64,000 nucleotides of DNA from Balneolaceae bacterium (lineage in GTDB: Bacteria; Bacteroidota; Rhodothermia; Balneolales; Balneolaceae): positions 1 through 64,000 of the forward strand of contig JAFIES010000076.1 in the NCBI GenBank assembly GCA_020832415.1. Reading direction: 5' to 3'. Of this stretch, positions 28,154-37,136 are shown piece by piece. Below the pieces are notes generated by a model, which was not told the origin of the DNA, ran no database searches, and saw only the letters and a list, made by a program, of their open reading frames with translations. The translations under genes were made by a program, and so were the position numbers. How positions within the stretch are numbered: position 1 is the stretch's first letter; the number at the start of each line of letters is the position of its first letter.

Positions 28154-28167
28154 GTTTACGTGTGAAC
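28154..28167. promoter_or_regulatory. Second, imperfect inverted repeat (IR2)
   Basis: GTTTAC-GT-GTGAAC, one mismatch between arms, immediately beside IR1 and sharing its GTGAAC half-site. Two adjacent repeats suit cooperative binding of the AbiEi-like regulator. Confidence 0.5.
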
Positions 28168-28322
28168 AATATAGCTAAAAAGAGTATTTAGCACAACAAT
28201 ATGATTTTAAATACCGTGCTGTTGCATTAATGACTTGAACACGGCAATTAATATCAGCATCCAAAAAACAGTAATTATTTGGAGTATTTAGCGACTTTGT
28301 TTCACCATAGTTTTACCACGCT

Positions 28323-28372
28323 AAAATAAAAAAGGGTTTAAGGTTATTTTTTAAATAACCTTAAACCCTTTT
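28323..28372 (-). terminator. Strong terminator after the tRNA-fMet remnant
   Basis: A 19-bp perfect stem (28330-28348 / 28354-28372) with a TTTTA loop. On the minus strand it is followed by a T-rich tract. It is the counterpart of the terminator after the intact tRNA. Confidence 0.85.
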
Positions 28373-28380
28373 AAGTAGTT

Positions 28381-28434
28381 GTGGCGGGGGTAGGATTCGA
28401 ACCTACGTCCGCCTCAGGCGGATATGAGCCCAAC
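28381..28434 (-). pseudogene. Truncated, altered tRNA-fMet copy
   Basis: Bases 28381-28407 (T-arm and 3' acceptor) are identical to 28751-28777 of the intact tRNA-fMet, and the anticodon-loop segment GGGCTCATA (minus strand) is retained. The 3' anticodon stem and variable loop are replaced by the palindrome TCCGCCT-G-AGGCGGA. The D-arm and 5' acceptor are missing. It cannot fold as a tRNA. It begins 3 bp after the stop codon of the GIY-YIG gene. Confidence 0.85.
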
Positions 28435-28437
28435 AGG

Positions 28438-28686
28438 TTATGGATTTAGTATTGTATTACGAATCCAATTCCTTCCCTGCCCGCCTTTCAGTTCTTTTTC
28501 CCGAGCCATTGCTTCCGGTTTTGTATCATAAAGTTCCGTATGGATGATTTTCCAGGGCCGATATTTAACAGTCCATCCTTTGTTTCCAAGTTCATTATGA
28601 GATTTGAATCGTTCCTGAAGATTGGAAGTGTATCCGATATAAATTTTATCGTGCTTTTCTGAATGGAGAACGTAAACAGTAAACAT
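28438..28686 (-). CDS. Small GIY-YIG domain endonuclease
   Basis: An 82-residue protein made only of a GIY-YIG nuclease domain: 'FTVYVLHSE' (GIY-like VYVL), 'IYIGYTSNLQERFKSHN' (YIG plus catalytic Arg region), and 'PEAMAREKELKGGQGRNWI' with the metal-binding Glu. Proteins of this UPF0213/YhbQ type are common in Bacteroidota, with unclear roles. Its context is remarkable. It starts 15 bp after the terminator of tRNA-fMet and stops just before a damaged copy of that tRNA's 3' half, as if carried by or inserted with a duplicated tRNA end. It may be a minimal selfish nuclease; this is inference. Confidence 0.88.
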   Translation of the reverse strand: MFTVYVLHSEKHDKIYIGYTSNLQERFKSHNELGNKGWTVKYRPWKIIHTELYDTKPEAMAREKELKGGQGRNWIRNTILNP

Positions 28687-28700
28687 GAAAATTTTGATTT

Positions 28701-28743
28701 AAAACAAAAAAGGCTCAACTGTTCGAGAACAATTGAGCCTTTT
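28701..28743 (-). terminator. Terminator of tRNA-fMet
   Basis: An 11-bp stem AAAAGGCTCAA / TTGAGCCTTTT (28708-28718, 28733-28743), extended by GTTC/GAAC inside, with a T-rich tract on the minus strand. It begins 9 bp past the tRNA 3' end. Confidence 0.85.
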
Positions 28744-28751
28744 AGTGATTG

Positions 28752-28824
<73 letters not shown>

Positions 28825-28906
28825 ATGAGTTTTATAAAGTAAGGATAAATGTTTGCGATGTCAATATCCCGGAGAGAGATAATCCGTTCTTTTGGAAATA
28901 GTTAGC

Positions 28907-30523
28907 TTAACTCTGTTCAATGGATGTGAGGGGTATTGAGAAAGTATATGTAGTGCCTTTATCACTGCTTTTCAGGTCCATTACTGCTTTTAGCTGCTGG
29001 GTAAAACTGTGAACAAGCATCATCCCAAGAGAGTTGCTCTTGGAAAAATCTACATCATCTGGAATGCCGGAACCACTATCGGCTATGGTTAAAACCAGAG
29101 ATTTGTTATTCAATTCCGTATTAATTTTCAACTCACCGGTATCACTCCCATTGAATGCATGTTTATGGGCATTAATCATAATTTCACTGATCATTAACCC
29201 CAAAGGTATGGCACGTGACATATTCAGATGCACATTATCGATGTGGCAGCTTAGTACGATATCTTTGCCCTCCTCTAGAAATGATTCATGAGTAATCTTA
29301 GCGATCTGTTCAAGATAAAATTTCAGACTGATATCTGTAAGATCGTTGTTCTTGTAGAGCGCCTCGTGTGCCAGAGACATTGTATAAATCCGGGATTTTG
29401 ATACTTTCAAAAGGTCAGCAAATTCGTCATTATCGGTCATTGCCTCCTGAAGCTCTAGCATTCCGTGTACCTGGGCAAGATTATTTTTAACCCTGTGCTG
29501 AAGTTCTTTAAATAAAATATCTTTCTCTTCGAGTGATTTCTTTAATTTTTCCTGGCTTTCCAGAAGATCACGTGTATGAGTAATCACTTCAGTCCGCAGA
29601 GACTTATTCCAGTTTCCAAGCAGGTAGATGGCTGTGCAGCCTGTAATAACAATAAGGCCGATTGCCGTCCATGCAATAATTTCGAAAGCTTCAAGCGAAC
29701 CCATTACATCCTGCGATGCAATCATACGATCTGTACCTATAATTTCGGATATATTGTATCGCCCAAGCTGATATCCTGAGAAGATAAACAAGGCCAGAGT
29801 AACTGAGACAGTAATTACAGAGCCATAAATCCATCCAATAGAAACAGTGCGTTGTTCAGGCAGATCATAAAAAGATGTTTTAAGTTCGTCAACCTTTCTA
29901 GAGAATAGATAAAGCAAGGGGCCTACTATGATAATCGATTGGAAAAACATACCGGTCCACCAGCTTTTCCAGACAATCAGCATATCGGGTGCAGAAAGTT
30001 GTTGGAAAAAACTCCAAATAAATGAACCCATACTGCTTGCAAGAGCCGATAGAAATGAAACAACTACAAAGAGAACCACACTTTTAAGGTTGCGAAGTGA
30101 GTAATCTACTTTAAAGCTGTGATAAGCAAGTGCATAAAATCCCAGCCCCAATATGAATGAAAGGCCCACTAATGTTGCCCAAACTACATCGATACCGGAT
30201 GCATAGGCGATGAAAAAAGAGGAGAGATAAACAGGAATAAATCCCCATTCAAACCCGACCCAAAATAGCAGCAAAATACTCAGGATATAAGCTGGGTTTA
30301 AGATGAAATAGTTAACTATTTCGATTCTGCTTAGTGTCACAGAAATGAACTCTTTCTCGTAGATCGCAGCAGTAAGGTATAGAGCTGAAGCAAGCAGTAA
30401 TAACCAGCCTAAAAAAGGAAGATAAACCTTTGGAGAGCTGAACTTGAAATTTGTGAAAAGATATTCAAAAGAGACTGGCTTCCATGTAATACCGTTGCCG
30501 CCATTTTGCAAAGTGTTATTCAT
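28907..30523 (-). CDS. MASE1-type membrane sensor histidine kinase (HisKA_2)
   Basis: A 538-residue kinase. The N-terminal half (about 35-325) holds eight or so membrane segments in the MASE1 pattern, including 'YILSILLLFWVGFEWGFIPVYLSSF' and 'WWTGMFFQSIIIVGPLL'. A short coiled coil leads to a HisKA_2 dimerisation domain with the phospho-acceptor in 'ELQHRVKNNLAQVHGMLELQ' (about residue 370). A HATPase domain follows ('LMISEIMINAHKHAF', 'DSGSGIPDD', 'SLGMMLVHSFTQQL'). Such HWE/HisKA_2 kinases act on stand-alone receivers or anti-termination regulators; no response regulator gene is adjacent. The membrane ligand is unknown. Confidence 0.92.
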   Translation of the reverse strand: MNNTLQNGGNGITWKPVSFEYLFTNFKFSSPKVYLPFLGWLLLLASALYLTAAIYEKEFISVTLSRIEIVNYFILNPAYILSILLLFWVGFEWGFIPVYLSSFFIAYASGIDVVWATLVGLSFILGLGFYALAYHSFKVDYSLRNLKSVVLFVVVSFLSALASSMGSFIWSFFQQLSAPDMLIVWKSWWTGMFFQSIIIVGPLLYLFSRKVDELKTSFYDLPEQRTVSIGWIYGSVITVSVTLALFIFSGYQLGRYNISEIIGTDRMIASQDVMGSLEAFEIIAWTAIGLIVITGCTAIYLLGNWNKSLRTEVITHTRDLLESQEKLKKSLEEKDILFKELQHRVKNNLAQVHGMLELQEAMTDNDEFADLLKVSKSRIYTMSLAHEALYKNNDLTDISLKFYLEQIAKITHESFLEEGKDIVLSCHIDNVHLNMSRAIPLGLMISEIMINAHKHAFNGSDTGELKINTELNNKSLVLTIADSGSGIPDDVDFSKSNSLGMMLVHSFTQQLKAVMDLKSSDKGTTYTFSIPLTSIEQS

Positions 30524-30905
30524 TTACATGAATGTTAAGTTGAATTGAGCAAGTAGTCACACTTTTTCTGTTTAAAAGCTTTCTATATACGCCCTGATTG
30601 TTAATGTACCCGGAAATAAACTGTAGATATAACTAATAATTTAAATAAATCTATACTAAAAAAAGAGAACAGCGAGAAATTAATATTGGAAAGTGACCTG
30701 TTAGAAATTTTGTCAATTGTGAACTGATTTAAACTAAATGATTTATGCAGAAACTACATCGGTGTATTAATCTCCGGTAAAGATTGGTTTGATGCTTGGT
30801 TATCAAGCTTGTACCTTTAGGCAGCCATAATCACAAAGAAAAATACTGCAAGAGTTATTCAATTTTCCACGGAAAATAAAGGCGAACCCATCCTACTGAT
30901 GATCA
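30524..30905. other. 382-bp divergent spacer
   Basis: AT-rich upstream region of the sensor kinase (minus) and the symporter operon (plus). I see only a short GCTTG/CAAGC hairpin, no riboswitch I recognise and no gene. Confidence 0.45.
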
Positions 30906-32348
30906 ATGCACCCCATTGACCTTACCCTTTTTATACTCTATGTAATTGGGTTACTAGCATTTGGTTTTTTCTTCTTCAGGAGAAACAAAGGCGGTGACGA
31001 CTACTATGTAGGCGGCCGCAACATGAAAAGCTACCATATAGGGCTTTCTGTGGTTGCAACCGATGTTGGAGGAGGTTTTTCAATCGGGTTAGGCGGACTT
31101 GGCTTTGTAATGGGTTTATCCGGTTCCTGGATGCTCTTCACCGGTCTGCTTGGTGCATGGCTCGCAGCCGTTTTTCTGATTCCCAAGATTAAGCTGAATT
31201 CTTATTTCGATACAGCATACACATTCCCCCAGGTTTTTGAACACTATTACAGCCTCAATGTAGCGTTTGTAGCTGCTATCATTTCCGCAATTGGGTATGC
31301 AGGTTTTACAAGTTCGCAAATGCTGGCCGGTGCCAAACTTGCAAGTGGCACATTTGTAGGTCTCGAGCACGATATGGCTCTTTACATAATGGGTGCAGTT
31401 GCTGTGGTCTATACGGTTCTTGGCGGGCTGAAAGCTGTTATCTACACCGATACCGTTCAGTGGGCACTGCTGATGTTTGGTCTGATATTCATCGGAATAC
31501 CGATAGCCTACATCGAAATTGGTGGCCTTGAAGCCATACGTACCACCGTAGCACCCGAAATGCTTACACTTACCAATCTTGCCTGGCAGGATGTTGTGTA
31601 TTGGGCTGTTACTATCATACCAATTTGGTTTGTTGGGATGACCCTCTATCAGCGTATTTATGCCTGTAAAGATGAAAAAACAGCAAAAAAAGCGTGGTAT
31701 ATTGCCGGAGTGTTTGAGTGGCCGGTGATGGCTTTTCTTGGTGTGCTGCTTGGTCTTTTTGCACGAGTAGCAGCCGATCAGGGTATGTTTGAATTTCTTG
31801 GCGCTGCCGATATTACCGAAACAGATCCTGAAACCGGACTGCCAATGCTTCTCAGAACGGTACTGCCGGTTGGGCTGCTTGGTATCATGATGGCCGCGTA
31901 TTTTTCTGCGATTCTTTCAACTGCAGACAGCTGCCTGATGGCATCATCAGGAAATGTGGTTACTGATATCATCGGCAGATTTAAAACCTTCAATCCAAAC
32001 AGCAAGGGATTTGTTCGGTTGTCACAAATCATCACACTTATTATCGGTGTACTGTCACTGCTTCTGGCCGCATCAATGACAAATGTTCTCGATCTTATGC
32101 TCGATTCCTACTCATTTATGGTTTCAGGGCTGTTTGTGCCGGTTATAGGAGCATTGTACTGGCAAAAAAGTACACCGGCCGGCGCGATGGCAGCAATGCT
32201 TGTAGGTGGTTTCACAACCATTATCTTGCGTTATTCAGGGGTAGAGCTTCCTTTAGCACTCGATCCCAATGTATTCGGAATTTCAGCCTCGGCCATTTCA
32301 TTTATTACCGTTAGTTACTTTACCTTTAAACAGAAAGAAAAAATATGA
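30906..32348 (+). CDS. Sodium:solute symporter (SSS family)
   Basis: A 480-residue integral membrane protein with about 13 hydrophobic segments. It has the SSS/SSF signature ('DYYVGGRNMKSYHIGLSVVATDVGGGFSIG', and 'GLLGIMMAAYFSAILSTADSCLMASSGNVVTDI' with the conserved TADS). The family couples Na+ entry to uptake of sugars, amino acids (proline), or carboxylates. Substrate is open. The downstream racemase and acetyltransferase point to an amino acid. It is the first gene of a four-gene operon and overlaps the GNAT start by 4 bp (ATGA). Confidence 0.92.
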   Translation: MHPIDLTLFILYVIGLLAFGFFFFRRNKGGDDYYVGGRNMKSYHIGLSVVATDVGGGFSIGLGGLGFVMGLSGSWMLFTGLLGAWLAAVFLIPKIKLNSYFDTAYTFPQVFEHYYSLNVAFVAAIISAIGYAGFTSSQMLAGAKLASGTFVGLEHDMALYIMGAVAVVYTVLGGLKAVIYTDTVQWALLMFGLIFIGIPIAYIEIGGLEAIRTTVAPEMLTLTNLAWQDVVYWAVTIIPIWFVGMTLYQRIYACKDEKTAKKAWYIAGVFEWPVMAFLGVLLGLFARVAADQGMFEFLGAADITETDPETGLPMLLRTVLPVGLLGIMMAAYFSAILSTADSCLMASSGNVVTDIIGRFKTFNPNSKGFVRLSQIITLIIGVLSLLLAASMTNVLDLMLDSYSFMVSGLFVPVIGALYWQKSTPAGAMAAMLVGGFTTIILRYSGVELPLALDPNVFGISASAISFITVSYFTFKQKEKI

Positions 32349-32791
32349 ACATAGCATATACAATCATTCAAAACGATCGCGAAGACACACCACCTTTTTC
32401 GCGAGATCAGATAGCGGATTTTTTATTTAATCAACTGGATCAGTATGGTGATGAGCGCAGTGCTATTCTGAAGTGCATTGCGTATGCATATGGCGATGCA
32501 CCCGGCCAGGGTGGGGTTGTTCTGATTGCACATGAGAAGGATGAAATCCTGGGCGTGGTTATCATCAACAATACAAATATGGAAGGGTATATTCCCGAGC
32601 ACATTCTTGTTTATATAGCTGTACATGAAAAAACCCGCGGCAAAGGAGTGGGGAAACAACTCATGAAAACAGTAATTAAAGAAACAAAAGGCGATATTGC
32701 TTTGCATGTGGAACCCGATAATCCCGCTAAATTTCTTTATGAGAAATTCGGTTTCACCAACAAGTACCTCGAAATGAGGCTTAAAAAGTAA
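32345..32791 (+). CDS. GNAT-family N-acetyltransferase
   Basis: A 148-residue acetyltransferase. The acetyl-CoA loop is 'VHEKTRGKGVGKQLMKTV' (RGKGVG, about residues 98-103), followed by 'LHVEPDNPAKFLYEKFGF', a textbook GNAT C-terminus. It probably acetylates a small amine or amino acid. Its start overlaps the symporter stop, so its substrate may be the transported compound. Confidence 0.92.
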   Translation: MNIAYTIIQNDREDTPPFSRDQIADFLFNQLDQYGDERSAILKCIAYAYGDAPGQGGVVLIAHEKDEILGVVIINNTNMEGYIPEHILVYIAVHEKTRGKGVGKQLMKTVIKETKGDIALHVEPDNPAKFLYEKFGFTNKYLEMRLKK

Positions 32792-32850
32792 ATTGGAATG
32801 AACCATTAAATCATCAGTATCACTGTAATTTAGCTATCTGATACAGAGTT

Positions 32851-33924
32851 ATGGCATACGTCAAATTATACAGAGAAGAGCTCGAGCATAATTACAATTT
32901 TTTAGACACCCTCTTTAAAGAGAACGGTATCAAATGGGGCATTACTACAAAGCTGTTTTGCGGGAACCGTGATTTTCTTTCTGAGGTGATCAATCTTGGC
33001 ATTGGGGAAGTACACGACTCTCGCATAAGCAACTTGCGGGTAATCAAAGAGATAGACCCTGATACACTCACCATCTATATCAAGCCGCCGCCCAAAGATA
33101 TTGTTCGGGATGTTGTAAAATATGCCGATATCAGCCTCAATACAGAGCTTTCAACCCTGCACGAACTTTCTGAAGAGGCTGTAAGGCAGGGAACCATCCA
33201 TAAAGTAATCATTATGATTGAGATGGGAGATCTGCGAGAAGGGGTAATGCGCAGTGATCTGATCAATTTTTATGAAAAAGTATTTCGGCTGCCGGGAATT
33301 GAAGTGGTTGGCCTGGGTACAAACCTCAACTGCCTGCACGGTGTAATGCCCGATGGCGACAAGCTGATTCAGCTGGCACTGTACAAGCAGATTATTGAAC
33401 TGCGTTTCAAGAAGAAAATACCGCTTGTTTCAGGTGGTACCACAGTAACCATTCCGCTACTTCTGAGGAATCAGCTGCCGGTTGGGGTGAACCATTTCAG
33501 GGTAGGGGAAGCGCTGTTTTTCGGTAAAAACCTCTTCACTGATGGCGTAATTGATGGGATGAGCGACAGCGTACTTGAACTCTACACCCAAATTATTGAA
33601 TTGTCGGAGAAACCGGTTGTGCCGATGGGAGATCTGGGTGTTAATCCCCAGGGAAAAACCACCAATATTTCCGAAGAGGATTATGGCAAAACCTCCTACA
33701 GGGCCATCATCGATATCGGCGTTCTTGACATCCAGCCAAATTACCTCATTCCTGTGAATGAGGATATCACAATTACCGATGCCAGCTCCGATATGCTCGT
33801 GCTTGATGTGGGCAGCAATCCAAAAGGGTATAAAGTGGGGGATATGATCCGTTTTAAACTGAAGTATATGGGTGCTCTTGGGTTAATGAGTTCTGATTAT
33901 ATTGAAAAAAGAGTTTCAGAGTAG
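32851..33924 (+). CDS. Ornithine/alanine racemase-family PLP enzyme
   Basis: A 357-residue fold-type III PLP enzyme of the COG3457 (Orr/YhfX-like) group. The likely PLP lysine is Lys34 in 'KWGITTKLFCGNRDFL'. Barrel motifs 'IKPPPKDIVRDVVKYADIS', 'IIMIEMGDLREGV', 'GLGTNLNCLHGVMPD', 'PLVSGGTTVTIPLL' and 'HFRVGEALFFG' follow. Members racemise ornithine or other amino acids. It is unlike the true alanine racemase gene at 43227 and is expected to serve a different amino acid. Co-directional with the symporter and GNAT genes. Confidence 0.85.
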   Translation: MAYVKLYREELEHNYNFLDTLFKENGIKWGITTKLFCGNRDFLSEVINLGIGEVHDSRISNLRVIKEIDPDTLTIYIKPPPKDIVRDVVKYADISLNTELSTLHELSEEAVRQGTIHKVIIMIEMGDLREGVMRSDLINFYEKVFRLPGIEVVGLGTNLNCLHGVMPDGDKLIQLALYKQIIELRFKKKIPLVSGGTTVTIPLLLRNQLPVGVNHFRVGEALFFGKNLFTDGVIDGMSDSVLELYTQIIELSEKPVVPMGDLGVNPQGKTTNISEEDYGKTSYRAIIDIGVLDIQPNYLIPVNEDITITDASSDMLVLDVGSNPKGYKVGDMIRFKLKYMGALGLMSSDYIEKRVSE

Positions 33925-33932
33925 AGCAAAAC

Positions 33933-34541
33933 GTGAAGAGAAAGAAGTTTTCAGAAGCACACAGCAGCCACCCCGTAATGATCTTTCCGGACGATTACGA
34001 GGTTTTTGACTTCTCCAAAGGGTACGACCCAAAACAGGTTCAGCAATTTATAGAGAACGGGAAACGTGCTGTTGGCGGTTATCTGGAGAGGCGCAGAAAT
34101 ATGTATCTGGCACCTCAGTATCAGAACAAGAGAAACATACATATGGGAATAGACTTTTGGGCGCCGGCGGGCGAGGCTGTCTATGCTGCTTTCCCGGGCG
34201 AAGTTGTTTATGTGCGTAACAATGCTGAAACAGGTAATTATGGTCCCACTGTAGTTTTGAAGCAAGCTGCTGGCGAAAATGAGCTCTTTGCACTTTACGG
34301 CCACCTTTCAGTAAAGTCGCTCGAATATTCCAAACCGGGAAAGATAGTTGAACCGGGAGATATTGTAGGCTGGCTTGGAACGTACAAAGAAAACGGAGAG
34401 TGGCCGCCACATCTGCACTATCAGTTGAGCATTAATGACCCCGAAGAAGCTGATATGCCGGGAGTAGTTTCACCGGAGGAGGCTGAAAAAGCCTCAAGTA
34501 TTTATCCAGATCCCAGAAATTTTATCGGCCCTATATACTAG
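33933..34541 (+). CDS. M23-family peptidase (LytM-like)
   Basis: A 202-residue protein with an intact M23 zinc site: His70 and Asp74 in 'HMGIDFWAPAGEAVYA', a His in 'LFALYGHLSVKSLE', and HxH in 'PPHLHYQLS'. No signal peptide is obvious. The start is GTG 33933, 8 bp after the racemase stop, and gives MKRKKFSEAH. M23 enzymes cut peptidoglycan cross-bridges, yet a cytoplasmic form next to a racemase suggests handling of peptides or D-amino-acid compounds. The link is inference. Confidence 0.82.
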   Translation: MKRKKFSEAHSSHPVMIFPDDYEVFDFSKGYDPKQVQQFIENGKRAVGGYLERRRNMYLAPQYQNKRNIHMGIDFWAPAGEAVYAAFPGEVVYVRNNAETGNYGPTVVLKQAAGENELFALYGHLSVKSLEYSKPGKIVEPGDIVGWLGTYKENGEWPPHLHYQLSINDPEEADMPGVVSPEEAEKASSIYPDPRNFIGPIY

Positions 34542-34543
34542 AG

Positions 34544-37132
34544 TTAAACTCTGTCATGCAGAGTACTGGACGCACCCTTAGCGTCTGATTTTTTGAATTC
34601 AAGAAGAAACGTTGTGCCGCTTTCATCAGAATAGATCTGATTTTTACCGCCTATTTGAATGGTAAGAAGGTCAATAAGCTGCAGGCCCATTGTCGACTCC
34701 ATATTCCTATCAAAATTTTGAGGTAAACCATTTCCGCTATCCTTTATTTTTAGGGTTACTAAATCGTTCTGTCGGGAGAGGCTAACGTAGATAATGCCGG
34801 ATTCAAGATCTTTAAAACCGTGTTTCAGGATGTTCGTAACCACTTCGTTTACCAAGAGTGAGCATGGTACACTCTGATTAATGTTCAGCTCAAGCGGGGC
34901 AATATCATAGCGAACTTCAACGTCGGTCTTCTTTTTCATGGCATGTACAATCTTCTGGATGAGTTTTTCAAGACTGACTGAAAACTTCAGATTTGAAAAG
35001 CTGGAAGACTCATAAAGCTGTTCATGGATTTCTGCCATCGACTTGATTCGCAAAACACTTTTAATGAGGCTGTCTTTTACCTCTTCATTATCACTGTTCA
35101 TTGCCTGCAGCTCCATAAGGCTGGAAACAATGGCAAGATTATTTTTAACCCGATGGTGAATTTCTGAGAGAAGTGTCTCTTTTTCCCGCAGTGATTCCCT
35201 TAGTACAGTCTCCTGTTGCTTCATTTCGGTAATATCATGTGCGATGGATACCCAATGTGAGCAGGTCTCATTTTTATCGAAAACTGGCAGATACGAAACA
35301 TTCAGCCAAAATGGGGTTCCATCTTTTTTATAGCGAATTACTTCCTCATTTACTGGTGCAAAGTTTTTTAGTGAAAAGTTTATTTTTTCAATGATCTCTA
35401 TATCTGATTCAGGTCCGTTGAGAATATCCATTGTGTTTCCAAGAATCTCTTGCGCGCTGTAACCTGTGAGCCGAGTGAAGGCAGGATTCACAAACAGAAT
35501 TTTTCGCCAGCCGGTTTCTGATGGATTTGCCTCTGTAATAACTACCGAATCGTTGGTATTTGTAACCACAGATTCCAGCAATCGTAACTGCTCCTGTTCT
35601 TCCACAAGCTGGGTGATATCCTGCATAGCACCAATAATTCGAATTGGCTCTCCATGCGGGTCTTTCATGATAAAAGCTCGGTCGAAAATATGTTTATAAG
35701 TTCCATCAGCGGCTTTAAAGCGATATTCAAGCTGAAAACGGTCTTTTCGGTGAGCGATTGCTTCACGGAATTTTTGATTAACAAATACCCTGTCATCCGG
35801 ATGTATCAGATGCTTCCACCAGTTGGAAATGGAATGCACTTCGGTGCGTTTATACCCGAAAATGTTGTAGATATTCTCATTGTAGAGCATTTTATCGGTT
35901 TGCAGGTTCATATCCCAAATGGTATCGCTCGTAGCTTTCGATACAATATCGTACCGTTCAAGACTCTCTTTTAGTTGATGTTCCCGATCAATTTTTTCAG
36001 TTATATCCCTTGAATTGGCAACAAAACCCCGGATGGCACTGTTTTCTGTAAGGTTTGTAATGATGGTTTCGAACCAGCGCCATTCACCATCTGCGTTTCG
36101 AAAACGAAAGGGTTCCACTTCAAAACGCTCTTTCGATTCAGACTGCTTAAATACATTTTTCATACGATCTTTGTCATCCGGGTGGATGTACTCATAGACA
36201 TTTTTTCCAACAAAAACTTCGGATGGAATACCAATAATTAATTCCGAATTGGCAGAAACATAGGTCAGGATTGAGTTCTCATCGAGGATAGCAATCAGAT
36301 CCGACCCTTCCTGAACAAGCGATTTAAACCTCTGTTCACTCAATAATATTTCACGTTCAGCCTTGAGCTGTTCCGTAATGTCATTTACAAGAGCAAGCCG
36401 TGCGCGGACACCATCCCTCTCAATTACATTGGTTTTGATTTTCACATCTATAAGAGCTCCATTTTTTTTCTGATGCCTGAAAATGCCTTCAAAATAAACA
36501 TCATCCGAATGGTTGATATCCAGCATGAGCTGTTCAAAATGCGGTATATCTTCGGGCGGGCGGATATCTTTCAGAGTAAGCTGGACAACCTCCACACGAC
36601 TGTAACCATAATGTTGAATTGCGGCTTTATTAACGTCAATAAATTGCAGGGTATCGATATCGTACACGTAGATGGGTTGCGGGCTTAAATTGAAAAAATC
36701 CCGATACGCTTTTTCGGAGTTTCTGAGAAATGAGTTGACGCGATTTCGTTCGATACTGTATGAGATGCTTTTTCCCAAAACAAAGGGATTCATCTCATCC
36801 TTTAACAGATAATCTGAAATTCCAAAGGAGAGTACCTGCAGCCCGAAAATTCGATTTTCATATCCCGTTAGAACAATAATTGGGATGTTTTTTGCAATGG
36901 ATACCACATCATGTACAAGACTTTCTCCCCGATGATCGGGCAGGGTGAGGTCGAGTAAAATGGCCTGATACTGAGTTGCATGTCCCAGCATTTGTTTGGC
37001 TTCTGCAAAGGTTTTGGCATGGTAAATGTTCGGATGTTCAAGCTCATCCGTTAAATACTCTTCAATCAATAAAAGATCACCGGGATTATCTTCAATTACT
37101 AAAATATTGAGGTTTTTCAGAAGATCTTTCAT
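34544..37132 (-). CDS. REC-PAS4-HisKA_2 hybrid sensor kinase
   Basis: An 862-residue soluble kinase. An N-terminal receiver (about 1-125; Asp61 in 'ILLDLTLPD', Lys in 'SDYLLKDE') is followed by four PAS domains (about 135-255, 260-380, 390-510, 520-645). Then comes a HisKA_2 domain ('EIHHRVKNNLAIVSSLMELQ') and a HATPase ('LLVNEVVTNILKHGFKD', 'DSGNGLP', 'STMGLQLIDLLTIQIGG'). The fourth PAS has the LOV-like phrase 'GNTMDILNGPESD' but lacks the flavin-binding Cys. The receiver should take phosphate from another kinase, so this protein probably acts mid-relay. The stop is 3 bp from the convergent M23 stop. Confidence 0.92.
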   Translation of the reverse strand: MKDLLKNLNILVIEDNPGDLLLIEEYLTDELEHPNIYHAKTFAEAKQMLGHATQYQAILLDLTLPDHRGESLVHDVVSIAKNIPIIVLTGYENRIFGLQVLSFGISDYLLKDEMNPFVLGKSISYSIERNRVNSFLRNSEKAYRDFFNLSPQPIYVYDIDTLQFIDVNKAAIQHYGYSRVEVVQLTLKDIRPPEDIPHFEQLMLDINHSDDVYFEGIFRHQKKNGALIDVKIKTNVIERDGVRARLALVNDITEQLKAEREILLSEQRFKSLVQEGSDLIAILDENSILTYVSANSELIIGIPSEVFVGKNVYEYIHPDDKDRMKNVFKQSESKERFEVEPFRFRNADGEWRWFETIITNLTENSAIRGFVANSRDITEKIDREHQLKESLERYDIVSKATSDTIWDMNLQTDKMLYNENIYNIFGYKRTEVHSISNWWKHLIHPDDRVFVNQKFREAIAHRKDRFQLEYRFKAADGTYKHIFDRAFIMKDPHGEPIRIIGAMQDITQLVEEQEQLRLLESVVTNTNDSVVITEANPSETGWRKILFVNPAFTRLTGYSAQEILGNTMDILNGPESDIEIIEKINFSLKNFAPVNEEVIRYKKDGTPFWLNVSYLPVFDKNETCSHWVSIAHDITEMKQQETVLRESLREKETLLSEIHHRVKNNLAIVSSLMELQAMNSDNEEVKDSLIKSVLRIKSMAEIHEQLYESSSFSNLKFSVSLEKLIQKIVHAMKKKTDVEVRYDIAPLELNINQSVPCSLLVNEVVTNILKHGFKDLESGIIYVSLSRQNDLVTLKIKDSGNGLPQNFDRNMESTMGLQLIDLLTIQIGGKNQIYSDESGTTFLLEFKKSDAKGASSTLHDRV

Positions 37133-37136
37133 TCGC

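Noticed and set aside
28381-28434. A second functional tRNA
   Set aside because: Lacks the 5' acceptor and D-arm and has a foreign palindrome in the anticodon stem.
28488-28718. Second ORF overlapping the GIY-YIG gene on the same strand
   Set aside because: Frame-shifted reading of the same DNA; the GIY-YIG frame has all family motifs.
30524-30905. Possible riboswitch before the symporter operon
   Set aside because: I looked for the conserved cores of c-di-GMP-I and SAM riboswitches and found none.
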